This document shows positions 1 to 10,885 of a stretch of DNA of 21,111 bases, piece after piece (positions within the stretch are counted from its first letter, which is position 1; each line of letters starts with the position of its first letter). Below the pieces are notes generated by a model that worked only from the letters and a program-made list of their open reading frames with translations, was not told the DNA's origin and made no database searches. The translations under genes and the position numbers were made by a program. The DNA comes from Carex sylvatica (lineage: Eukaryota; Streptophyta; Magnoliopsida; Poales; Cyperaceae). The stretch covers positions 1-21,111 of the forward strand of contig CAXKVR010000169.1 of NCBI GenBank assembly GCA_964058845.1, read 5' to 3'.

Positions 1-1980
1 TGACTTTTACTTTTGTTTATGTAGATGGCCGCTTTCTTGGAACGACACGCATCCACCAGCCAAGACCTCGTTGCGATTTCGGTAGTTTTCTTTTAAGTGG
101 TCATCTCTCACAACCTTCACTCTTGGTTTGTACCGATATCTGAGTTTTACTTTTCTTTATGTAGATGGGGATTTTCTTGGAGAGGGCCGCTTTCTTGGAA
201 CGGCACGCATCCAACAGCCAAGGCCTCGTTGCGATTTCGCTTGTAAGATAAGTTTCCTTCACAATTTCTCCTTTCTTTTTTGTTGCATTACTTAGTTCTT
301 CCCTTACTTTCGTGTACCTTACCGGTTGAAGTCAGCCAAAGCTGACTTGGCCGTTACTTGTTGTAGCTGATAGGTCTTTGTTATAGTCTTCTTTTAAGTC
401 GTCATATGTCACAACCTTCACTCTTGGTTAGTACCGATATCTGAGTTTTACTTTTGTTTATGTAGATGGGGATTTTCTTGGAGAGGGCCGCTTTCTTGGA
501 ACGACACGCATCCAACAGCCAAGGCCTCGTTGCGATTTCGCTTGTAAGATAAGTTTCCTTTACAATTTCTCCTCTCTTTTTTGTCGCATTACTTAGTTCT
601 TCCCTTACTTTCGTGTACCTTACCGGTTGAAGTCAGCCAAAGCTGACTTGGCCGTTACTTGTTGGAGCTGATAGGTCTTTGTTATAGCCTTCTTTTAAGT
701 GGTCATATGTCACAACCTTCACTCTTGGTTAGTACCGATATCTGAGTTTTACTTTTGTTTATGTAGATTGGGATTTTCTTGGAGTGGGCTGCTTTCTTGG
801 AACGGCACGCATCCAACAGCGAAGGCCTCGTTGCGATTTCGCTTGTAAGATAAGTTTCCTTCACAATTTCTCCTTTCTTTTTTGTCGCATTACTTAGTTC
901 TTCCCTTACTTTCGTGTACCTTACCGGTTGAAGTCAGCCAAAGCTGACTTGACCGTTACTTGTTGGAGCTGATAGGTCTTTGTTATAGTCTTCTTTTAAG
1001 TCGTCATATGTCACAACCTTCACTCTTGGTTAGTAACGATATCTGACTTTTACTTTTGTTTATGTAGATGGGGATTTTCTTGGAGAGGGCCGCTTTCTTG
1101 GAACGACACGCATCCAGCAGCCAAGACCTCGTTGCGATTTCGGTAGTTTTCTTTTAAGTGGTTATCTCTCACAACCTTCACTCTTTGGTTAGTACCGATA
1201 TCTGACTTTTACTTTTGTTTATGTAGATGGGGATTTTCTTGGAGAGGGCCGCTTTCTTGGAACGACACGCATCCACCAGCCAAGACCTCGTTGCGATTTC
1301 GCTTGTAAGATAAGTTTCGTTCACAATTTCTCCTTTCTTTTTTGTCGCATTACTTAGTTCTTCCCTTACTTTCGTGTACCTTACCGGTTGAAGTCAGCCA
1401 AAGCTGACTTGACCGTTACTTGTTGGAGCTGATAGGTCTTTGTTATAGTCTTCTTTTAAGTCGTCATATGTCACAACCTTCACTCTTGGTTAGTACCGAT
1501 ATCTGACTTTTACTTTTGTTTATGTAGATGGGGATTTTCTTGGAGAGGGCCGCTTTCTTGGAACGACACGCATCCACCAGCCAAGACCTCGTTGCGATTT
1601 CGGTAGTTTTCTTTTAAGTGGTTATCTCTCACAACCTTCACTCTTTGGTTAGTACCGATATCTGACTTTTACTTTTGTTTATGTAGATGGGGATTTTCTT
1701 GGAGAGGGCCGCTTTCTTGGAACGACACGCATCCACCAGCCAAGACCTCGTTGCGATTTCGGTAGTTTTCTTTTAAGTGGTTATCTCTCACAACCTTCAC
1801 TCTTTGGTTAGTACCGATATCTGACTTTTACTTTTTTTTATGTAGATGGAGATTTTCTTGGAGAGGGCCGCTTTCTTGGAACGACACGCATCCACCAGCC
1901 AAGACCTCGTTGCGATTTCGGTAGTTTTCTTTTAAGTGGTTATCTCTCACAACCTTCACTCTTTGGTTAGTACCGATATC
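1..1980 (+). repeat. Higher-order block 1 (9 monomers, D-L-L-L-S-L-S-S-S)
   Basis: Monomer starts are 1 (D), 141 (L), 442 (L), 743 (L), 1044 (S), 1203 (L), 1504 (S), 1663 (S) and 1822 (S). The first two monomers match the first two of the next block almost base for base, at an offset of 1980, including the rarer variants TTTTCTTTATG and AACGGCACGC. The block may continue to the left of the window. Confidence 0.85.
329..348. other. 8-bp inverted repeat inside L monomers (example copy)
   Basis: AAGTCAGCCAAAGCTGACTT is a perfect 8-bp stem (AAGTCAGC/GCTGACTT) around the loop CAAA. It sits in the segment present only in L monomers, and essentially all 29 carry it. The one change I noticed (14138-14153, loop CAAT) leaves the stem intact. 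S and D monomers lack it altogether. Confidence 0.8.
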
Positions 1981-3976
1981 TGACTTTTACTTTTGTTTAT
2001 GTAGATGGCCGCTTTCTTGGAACGACACGCATCCACCAGCCAAGACCTCGTTGCGATTTCGGTAGTTTTCTTTTAAGTGGTCATCTCTCACAACCTTCAC
2101 TCTTGGTTTGTACCGATATCTGAGTTTTACTTTTCTTTATGTAGATGGGGATTTTCTTGGGGAGGGCCGCTTTCTTGGAACGGCACGCATCCAACAGCCA
2201 AGGCCTCGTTGCGATTTCGCTTGTAAGATAAGTTTCCTTCACAATTTCTCCTTTCTTTTTTGTTGCATTACTTAGTTCTTCCCTTACTTTCGTGTACCTT
2301 ACCGGTTGAAGTCAGCCAAAGCTGACTTGGCCGTTACTTGTTGTAGCTGATAGGTCTTTGTTATAGTCTTCTTTTAAGTCGTCATATGTCACAACCTTCA
2401 CTCTTGGTTAGTACCGATATCTGAGTTTTACTTTTGTTTATGTAGATGGAGATTTTCTTGGAGAGGGCCGCTTTCTTGGAACGACACGCATCCACCAGCC
2501 AAGGCCTCGTTGCGATTTCGCTTGTAAGATAAGTTTCCTTCACAATTTCTCCTTTCTTTTTTGTCGCATTACTTAGTTCTTCCCTTACTTTCGTGTACCT
2601 TACCGGTTGAAGTCAGCCAAAGCTGACTTGACCGTTACTTATTGGAGCTGATAGGTCTTTGTTATAGTCTTCTTTTAAGTCGTCATATGTCACAACCTTC
2701 ACTCTTGGTTAGTACCGATATCTGACTTTTACTTTTGTTTCTGTAGATGGGGATTTTCTTGGAGAGTGCCGCTTTCTTGGAACGACACGCATCCACCAGC
2801 CAAGACCTCGTTGCGATTTCGGTAGTTTTCTTTTAAGTGGTTATCTCTCACAACCTTCACTCTTTGGTTAGTACCGATATCTGACTTTTACTTTTGTTTA
2901 TGTAGATGGGGATTTTCTTGGAGAGGGCCGCTTTCTTGGAACGACACGCATCCACCAGCCAAGACCTCGTTGCGATTTCGGTAGTTTTCTTTTAAGTGGT
3001 TATCTCTCACAACCTTCACTCTTTGGTTAGTACTGATATCGGACTTTTACTTTTGTTTATGTAGATGGGGATTTTCTTGGAGAGGGCCGCTTTCTTGGAA
3101 CGACACGCATCCACCAGCCAAGACCTCGTTGCGATTTCGGTAGTTTTCTTTTAAGTGGTCATATCTCACAACCTTCACTCTTGGTTTGTACCGATATCTG
3201 AGTTTTATTTTTGTTTATGTAGATGGGGATTATCTTGGAGAGGGCCGCTTTCTTGGAACGACACGCATCCACCAGCCAAGACCTCGTTGCGATTTCGGTT
3301 GTTTTCTTTTAAGTGGTTATCTCTCACAACCTTCACTCTTTGGTTAGTACCGATATCTGACTTTTACTTTTGTTTATGTAGATGGCGATTTTCTTGGAGA
3401 GGGCCGCTTTCTTGGAACGACACGCATCCACCAGCCAAGACCTCGTTGCGATTTCGCTTGTAAGATAAGTTTCCTTCACAATTTCTCCTTTCTTTTTTGT
3501 CGCATTACTTAGTTCTTCCCTTACTTTCGTGTACCTTACCGGTTGAAGTCAGCCAAAGCTGACTTGACCGTTACTTGTTGGAGCTGATAGGTCTTTGTTA
3601 TAGTCTTCTTTTAAGTCGTCATATGTCACAACCTTCACTCTTGGTTAGTACCGATATCTGACTTTTACTTTTGTTTATGTAGATGGGGATTTTCTTGGAG
3701 AGGGCCGCTTTCTTGGAACGACACGCATCCAGCAGCCAAGACCTCGTTGCGATTTCGGTAGTTTTCTTTTAAGTGGTTATCTCTCACAACCTTCACTCTT
3801 TGGTTAGTACCGATATCTGACTTTTACTTTTGTTTATGTAGATGGGGATTTTCTTGGAGAGGGCCGCTTTCTTGGAACGACACGCATCCACCAGCCAAGA
3901 CCTCGTTGCGATTTCGGTAGTTTTCTTTTAAGTGGTTATCTCTCACAACCTTCACTCTTTGGTTAGTACCGATATC
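1981..3976 (+). repeat. Higher-order block 2 (10 monomers, 1996 bp)
   Basis: The order is D-L-L-S-S-S-S-L-S-S, with starts at 1981, 2121, 2422, 2723, 2882, 3041, 3199, 3358, 3659 and 3818. It has the marker junction TACTGATATCGGAC (3041), the GGGGATTATC variant (S at 3199) and the GATGGCGATT variant (L at 3358). These recur in the same order in blocks 3 and 4. It looks like the simpler ancestor of the 14-monomer blocks, lacking one four-monomer S-S-S-L segment. Confidence 0.88.
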
Positions 3977-6750
3977 TGACTTTTACTTTTGTTTATGTAG
4001 ATGGCCGCTTTCTTGGAACGACACGCATCCACCAGCCAAGACCTCGTTGCGATTTCGGTAGTTTTCTTTTAAGTGGGCATCTCTCACAACCTTCACTCTT
4101 GGTTTGTACCGATATCTGAGTTTTACTTTTCTTTATGTAGATGGGGATTTTCTTGGAGAGGGCCGCTTTCTTGGAACGACACGCATCCAACAGCCAAGGC
4201 CTCGTTGCGATTTCGCTTGTAAGATAAGTTTCCTTCACAATTTCTCCTTTCTTTTTTGTTGCATTACTTAGTTCTTCCCTTACTTTCGTGTACCTTACCG
4301 GTTGAAGTCAGCCAAAGCTGACTTGGCCGTTACTTGTTGTAGCTGATAGGTCTTTGTTATAGTCTTCTTTTAAGTCGTCATATGTCACAACCTTCACTCT
4401 TGGTTAGTACCGATATCTGAGTTTTACTTTTGTTTATGTAGATGGAGATTTTCTTGGAGAGGGCCGCTTTCTTGGAACGACACGCATCCACCAGCCAAGG
4501 CCTCGTTGCGATTTCGCTTGTAAGATAAGTTTCCTTCACAATTTCTCATTTCTTTTTTGTCGCATTACTTAGTTCTTCCCTTACTTTCGTGTACCTTACC
4601 GGCTGAAGTCAGCCAAAGCTGACTTGACCGTTACTTATTGGAGCTGATAGGTCTTTGTTATAGTCTTCTTTTAAGTCGTCATATGTCACAACCTTCACTC
4701 TTGGTTAGTACCGATATCTGACTTTTACTTTTGTTTATGTAGATGGGGATTTTCTTGGAGAGGGCCGCTTTCTTGGAACGACACGCATCCAGCAGCCAAG
4801 ACCTCGTTGCGATTTCGGTAGTTTTCTTTTAAGTGGTTATCTCTCACAACCTTCACTCTTTGGTTAGTACCGATATCTGACTTTTACTTTTGTTTATGTA
4901 GATGGGGATTTTCTTAGAGAGGGCCACTTTCTTGGAACGACACGCATCCACCAGCCAAGACCTCGTTGCGATTTCGGTAGTTTTCTTTTAAGTGGTTATC
5001 TCTCACAACCTTCACTCTTTGGTTAGTACTGATATCGGACTTTTACTTTTGTTTATGTAGATGGGGATTTTCTTGGAGAGGGCCGCTTTCTTGGAACGAC
5101 ACGCATCCACCAGCCAAGACCTCGTTGCGATTTCGGTAGTTTTCTTTTAAGTGGTCATATCTCACAACCTTCACTCTTGGTTTGTACCGATATCTGAGTT
5201 TTATTTTTGTTTATGTAGATGGGGATTATCTTGGAGAGGGCCGCTTTCTTGGAACGACACGCATCCACCAGCCAAGACCTCGTTGCGATTTCGGTTGTTT
5301 TCTTTTAAGTGGTTATCTCTCACAACCTTCACTCTTTGGTTAGTACCGATATCTGACTTTTACTTTTGTTTATGTAGATGGCGATTTTCTTGGAGAGGGC
5401 CGCTTTCTTGGAACGACACGCATCCACCAGCCAAGACCTCGTTGCGATTTCGCTTGTAAGGTAAGTTTCCTTCACAATTTCTCCTTTCTTTTTTGTCGCA
5501 TTACTTAGTTCTTCCCTTACTTTCGTGTACCTTACCGGTTGAAGTCAGCCAAAGCTGACTTGACCGTTACTTGTTGGAGCTGATAGGTCTTTGTTATAGT
5601 CTTCTTTTAAGTGGTTATCTCTCACAACCTTCACTCTTTGGTTAGTACCGATATCTGACTTTTACTTTTGTTTATGTAGATGGGGATTTTCTTGGAGAGG
5701 GCCGCTTTCTTGGAACGACACGCATCCACCAGCCAAGACCTCGTTGCGATTTCGGTAGTTTTCTTTTAAGTGGTTATCTCTCACAACCTTCACTCTTTGG
5801 TTAGTACTGATATCGGACTTTTACTTTTGTTTATGTAGATGGGGATTTTCTTGGAGAGGGCCGCTTTCTTGGAACGACACGCATCCACCAGCCAAGACCT
5901 CGTTGCGATTTCGGTAGTTTTCTTTTAAGTGGTCATATCTCACAACCTTCACTCTTGGTTTGTACCGATATCTGAGTTTTATTTTTGTTTATGTAGATGG
6001 GGATTATCTTGGAGAGGGCCGCTTTCTTGGAACGACACGCATCCACCAGCCAAGACCTCGTTGCGATTTCGGTTGTTTTCTTTTAAGTGGTTATCTCTCA
6101 CAACCTTCACTCTTTGGTTAGTACCGATATCTGACTTTTACTTTTGTTTATGTAGATGGCGATTTTCTTGGAGAGGGCCGCTTTCTTGGAACGACACGCA
6201 TCCACCAGCCAAGACCTCGTTGCGATTTCGCTTGTAAGATAAGTTTCCTTCACAATTTCTCCTTTCTTTTTTGTCGCATTACTTAGTTCTTCCCTTACTT
6301 TCGTGTACCTTACCGGTTGAAGTCAGCCAAAGCTGACTTGACCGTTACTTGTTGGAGCTGATAGGTCTTTGTTATAGTCTTCTTTTAAGTCGTCATATGT
6401 CACAACCTTCACTCTTGGTTAGTACCGATATCTGACTTTTACTTTTGTTTATGTAGATGGGGATTTTCTTGGAGAGGGCCGCTTTCTTGGAACGACACGC
6501 ATCCAGCAGCCAAGACCTCGTTGCGATTTCGGTAGTTTTCTTTTAAGTGGTTATCTCTCACAACCTTCACTCTTTGGTTAGTACCGATATCTGACTTTTA
6601 CTTTTGTTTATGTAGATGGGGATTTTCTTGGAGAGGGCCGCTTTCTTGGAACGACACGCATCCACCAGCCAAGACCTCGTTGCGATTTCGGTAGTTTTCT
6701 TTTAAGTGGTTATCTCTCACAACCTTCACTCTTTGGTTAGTACCGATATC
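3977..6750 (+). repeat. Higher-order block 3 (14 monomers, 2774 bp)
   Basis: The order is D-L-L-S-S-S-S-L-S-S-S-L-S-S, with starts at 3977, 4117, 4418, 4719, 4878, 5037, 5195, 5354, 5656, 5815, 5973, 6132, 6433 and 6592. It is nearly identical to block 4. Variants shared only with block 4 include TTTCTCATTTC and CCGGCTGAAG (L at 4418), TTCTTAGAGAGGGCCAC (S at 4878) and GTAAGGTAAG (L at 5354). That makes the two blocks sisters. Confidence 0.93.
4878..6432 (+). repeat. Internal duplication of a 4-monomer S-S-S-L segment (778 + 777 bp)
   Basis: 4878-5655 and 5656-6432 contain the same four monomer types in the same order, with matching marker variants (TACTGATATCGGAC, GGGGATTATC, GATGGCGATT) offset by 778 bp. 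The L at 5354 ends in an S-type tail (AAGTGGTTATCTCTC, CTCTTTGG). Most other L monomers of blocks 1-4 end AAGTCGTCATATGTC. That makes it the apparent join of an unequal exchange. Confidence 0.85.
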
Positions 6751-9523
6751 TGACTTTTACTTTTGTTTATGTAGATGGCCGCTTTCTTGGAACGACACGC
6801 ATCCACCAGCCAAGACCTCGTTGCGATTTCGGTAGTTTTCTTTTAAGTGGGCATCTCTCACAACCTTCACTCTTGGTTTGTACCGATATCTGAGTTTTAC
6901 TTTTCTTTATGTAGATGGGGATTTTCTTGGAGAGGGCCGCTTTCTTGGAACGACACGCATCCAACAGCCAAGGCCTCGTTGCGATTTCGCTTGTAAGATA
7001 AGTTTCCTTCACAATTTCTCCTTTCTTTTTTGTTGCATTACTTAGTTCTTCCCTTACTTTCGTGTACCTTACCGGTTGAAGTCAGCCAAAGCTGACTTGG
7101 CCGTTACTTGTTGTAGCTGATAGGTCTTTGTTATAGTCTTCTTTTAAGTCGTCATATGTCACAACCTTCACTCTTGGTTAGTACCGATATCTGAGTTTTA
7201 CTTTTGTTTATGTAGATGGAGATTTTCTTGGAGAGGGCCGCTTTCTTGGAACGACACGCATCCACCAGCCAAGGCCTCGTTGCGATTTCGCTTGTAAGAT
7301 AAGTTTCCTTCACAATTTCTCATTTCTTTTTTGTCGCATTACTTAGTTCTTCCCTTACTTTCGTGTACCTTACCGGCTGAAGTCAGCCAAAGCTGACTTG
7401 ACCGTTACTTATTGGAGCTGATAGGTCTTTGTTATAGTCTTCTTTTAAGTCGTCATATGTCACAACCTTCACTCTTGGTTAGTACCGATATCTGACTTTT
7501 ACTTTTGTTTATGTAGATGGGGATTTTCTTGGAGAGGGCCGCTTTCTTGGAACGACACGCATCCAGCAGCCAAGACCTCGTTGCGATTTCGGTAGTTTTC
7601 TTTTAAGTGGTTATCTCTCACAACCTTCACTCTTTGGTTAGTACCGATATCTGACTTTTACTTTTGTTTATGTAGATGGGGATTTTCTTAGAGAGGGCCA
7701 CTTTCTTGGAACGACACGCATCCACCAGCCAAGACCTCGTTGCGATTTCGGTAGTTTTCTTTTAAGTGGTTATCTCTCACAACCTTCACTCTTTGGTTAG
7801 TACTGATATCGGACTTTTACTTTTGTTTATGTAGATGGGGATTTTCTTGGAGAGGGCCGCTTTCTTGGAACGACACGCATCCACCAGCCAAGACCTCGTT
7901 GCGATTTCGGTAGTTTTCTTTTAAGTGGTCATATCTCACAACCTTCACTCTTGGTTTGTACCGATATCTGAGTTTTATTTTTGTTTATGTAGATGGGGAT
8001 TATCTTGGTGAGGGCCGCTTTCTTGGAACGACACGCATCCACCAGCCAAGACCTCGTTGCGATTTCGGTTGTTTTCTTTTAAGTGGTTATCTCTCACAAC
8101 CTTCACTCTTTGGTTAGTACCGATATCTGACTTTTACTTTTGTTTATGTAGATGGCGATTTTCTTGGAGAGGGCCGCTTTCTTGGAACGACACGCATCCA
8201 CCAGCCAAGACCTCGTTGCGATTTCGCTTGTAAGGTAAGTTTCCTTCACAATTTCTCCTTTCTTTTTTGTCGCATTACTTAGTTCTTCCCTTACTTTCGT
8301 GTACCTTACCGGTTGAAGTCAGCCAAAGCTGACTTGACCGTTACTTGTTGGAGCTGATAGGTCTTTGTTATAGTCTTCTTTTAAGTCGTCATATGTCACA
8401 ACCTTCACTCTTGGTTAGTACCGATATCTGACTTTTACTTTTGTTTATGTAGATGGGGATTTTCTTGGAGAGGGCCGCTTTCTTGGAACGACACGCATCC
8501 AGCAGCCAAGACCTCGTTGCGATTTCGGTAGTTTTCTTTTAAGTGGTTATCTCTCACAACCTTCACTCTTTGGTTAGTACCGATATCTGACTTTTACTTT
8601 TGTTTATGTAGATGGGGATTTTCTTGGAGAGGGCCGCTTTCTTGGAACGACACGCATCCACCAGCCAAGACCTCGTTGCGATTTCGGTTGTTTTCTTTTA
8701 AGTGGTCATATCTCACAACCTTCACTCTTGGTTTGTACCGATATCTGAGTTTTATTTTTGTTTATGTAGATGGGGATTATCTTGGAGAGGGCCGCTTTCT
8801 TGGAACGACACGCATCCACCAGCCAAGACCTCGTTGCGATTTCGGTTGTTTTCTTTTAAGTGGTTATCTCTCACAACCTTCACTCTTTGGTTAGTACCGA
8901 TATCTGACTTTTACTTTTGTTTATGTAGATGGCGATTTTCTTGGAGAGGGCCGCTTTCTTGGAACGACACGCATCCACCAGCCAAGACCTCGTTGCGATT
9001 TCGCTTGTAAGATAAGTTTCCTTCACAATTTCTCCTTTCTTTTTTGTCGCATTACTTAGTTCTTCCCTTACTTTCGTGTACCTTACCGGTTGAAGTCAGC
9101 CAAAGCTGACTTGACCGTTACTTGTTGGAGCTGATAGGTCTTTGTTATAGTCTTCTTTTAAGTCGTCATATGTCACAACCTTCACTCTTGGTTAGTACCG
9201 ATATCTGACTTTTACTTTTGTTTATGTAGATGGGGATTTTCTTGGAGAGGGCCGCTTTCTTGGAACGACACGCATCCACCAGCCAAGACCTCGTTGCGAT
9301 TTCGGTAGTTTTCTTTTAAGTGGTTATCTCTCACAACCTTCACTCTTTGGTTAGTACCGATATCTGACTTTTACTTTTGTTTATGTAGATGGGGATTTTC
9401 TTGGAGAGGGCCGCTTTCTTGGAACGACACGCATCCACCAGCCAAGACCTCGTTGCGATTTCGGTAGTTTTCTTTTAAGTGGTTCTCTCTCACAACCTTC
9501 ACTCTTTGGTTAGTACCGATATC
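6751..9523 (+). repeat. Higher-order block 4 (14 monomers, 2773 bp), sister of block 3
   Basis: Starts are 6751 (D), 6891, 7192, 7493, 7652, 7811, 7969, 8128, 8429, 8588, 8746, 8905, 9206 and 9365, in the same order of classes as block 3. The few differences I saw are a TTGGTGAGG variant near 8008, a normal rather than chimeric tail on the L at 8128, a different pair of S monomers at 8429-8745, and TTCTCTCTC at 9483. Near-identity over 2.77 kb indicates a recent duplication. Confidence 0.93.
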
Positions 9524-10885
9524 TGACTTTTACTTTTGTTTATGTAGATGGCCGCTTTCTTGGAACGACACGCATCCACCAGCCAAGACCTCGTTGCGAT
9601 TTCGGTAGTTTTCTTTTAAGTGGGCATCTCTCACAACCTTCACTCTTGGTTTGTACCGATATCTGAGTTTTACTTTTCTTTATGTAGATGGGGATTTTCT
9701 TGGAGAGGGCCGCTTTCTTGGAACGACACGCATCCAACAGCCAAGGCCTCGTTGCGATTTCGCTTGTAAGATAAGTTTCCTTCACAATTTCTCCTTTCTT
9801 TTTTGTTGCATTACTTAGTTCTTCCCTTACTTTCGTGTACCTTACCGGTTGAAGTCAGCCAAAGCTGACTTGGCCGTTACTTGTTGTAGCTGATAGGTCT
9901 TTGTTATAGTCTTCTTTTAAGTCGTCATATGTCACAACCTTCACTCTTGGTTAGTACCGATATCTGAGTTTTACTTTTGTTTATGTAGATGGAGATTTTC
10001 TTGGAGAGGGCCGCTTTCTTGGAACGACACGCATCCACCAGCCAAGGCCTCGTTGCGATTTTTCTTGTAAGATAAGTTTCCTTCACAATTTCTCCTTTCT
10101 TTTTTGTCGCATTACTTAGTTCTTCCCTTACTTTCGTGTACCTTACCGGTTGAAGTCAGCCAAAGCTGACTTGACCGTTACTTGTTGGAGCTGATAGGTC
10201 TTTGTTATAGTCTTCTTTTAAGTCGTCATATGTCACAACCTTCACTCTTGGTTAGTACCGATATCTGACTTTTACTTTTGTTTATGTAGATGGGGATTTT
10301 CTTGGAGAGGGCCGCTTTCTTGGAACGACACGCATCCACCAGCCAAGACCTCGTTGCGATTTCGGTAGTTTTCTTTTAAGTAGTTATCTCTCACAACCTT
10401 CACTCTTTGGTTAGTACCGATATCTGACTTTTACTTTTGTTTATGTAGATGGGGATTTTCTTGGAGAGGGCCGCTTTCTTGGAACGACACGCATCCACCA
10501 GCCAAGACCTCGTTGCGATTTCGGTAGTTTTCTTTTAAGTGGTTATCTCTCACAACCTTCACTCTTTGGTTAGTACCGATATCTGACTTTTACTTTTGTT
10601 TATGTAGGTGGGGATTTTCTTGGAGAGGGACGCTTTCTTGGAACGACACGCATCCACCAGCCAAGACCTCGTTGCGATTTCGCTTGTAAGATAAGTTTCC
10701 TTCACAATTTCTCCTTTCTTTTTTGTCGCATTACTTAGTTCTTCCCTTACTTTCGTGTACCTTACCGGTTGAAGTCAGCCAAAGCTGACTTGGCCTTTAC
10801 TTGTTGGAGCTGATAGGTCTTTGTTATAGTTGTCTTTTAAGTCGTCATATCTCACAACCTTCACTCTTTGGTTAGTACCGATATC
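9524..10885 (+). repeat. Higher-order block 5 (6 monomers, truncated version)
   Basis: The order is D-L-L-S-S-L, with starts at 9524, 9664, 9965, 10266, 10425 and 10584. The D monomer and first L match blocks 3 and 4. The block then ends early in an L monomer with private changes (GTAGGTGG, GAGAGGGACGC). Its tail is CTTTGG type, giving 302 bp. Confidence 0.85.

Noticed and set aside
243..295. A 53-bp intron inside one L monomer (GTAAGATAAG to ACTTAG)
   Set aside because: Too short for normal plant splicing; the better acceptor is the TATGTAG of the next monomer, about 223 nt downstream.
3155..9010. Repeated 102-codon open frames on + (3155, 5151, 5929, 8702) that might be a gene family
   Set aside because: They are the same satellite units read through the monomer join; copies with one-base variants (for example TTGGTGAGG near 8008) lose the frame. 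No start context, domain or match is visible.
3993..9785. Repeated 81-codon open frames on - (3993-4238, 6767-7012, 9540-9785)
   Set aside because: They recur once per higher-order block at offsets of 2774 and 2773, because they span a D monomer and the following L. They are a product of the repeat, not a gene.
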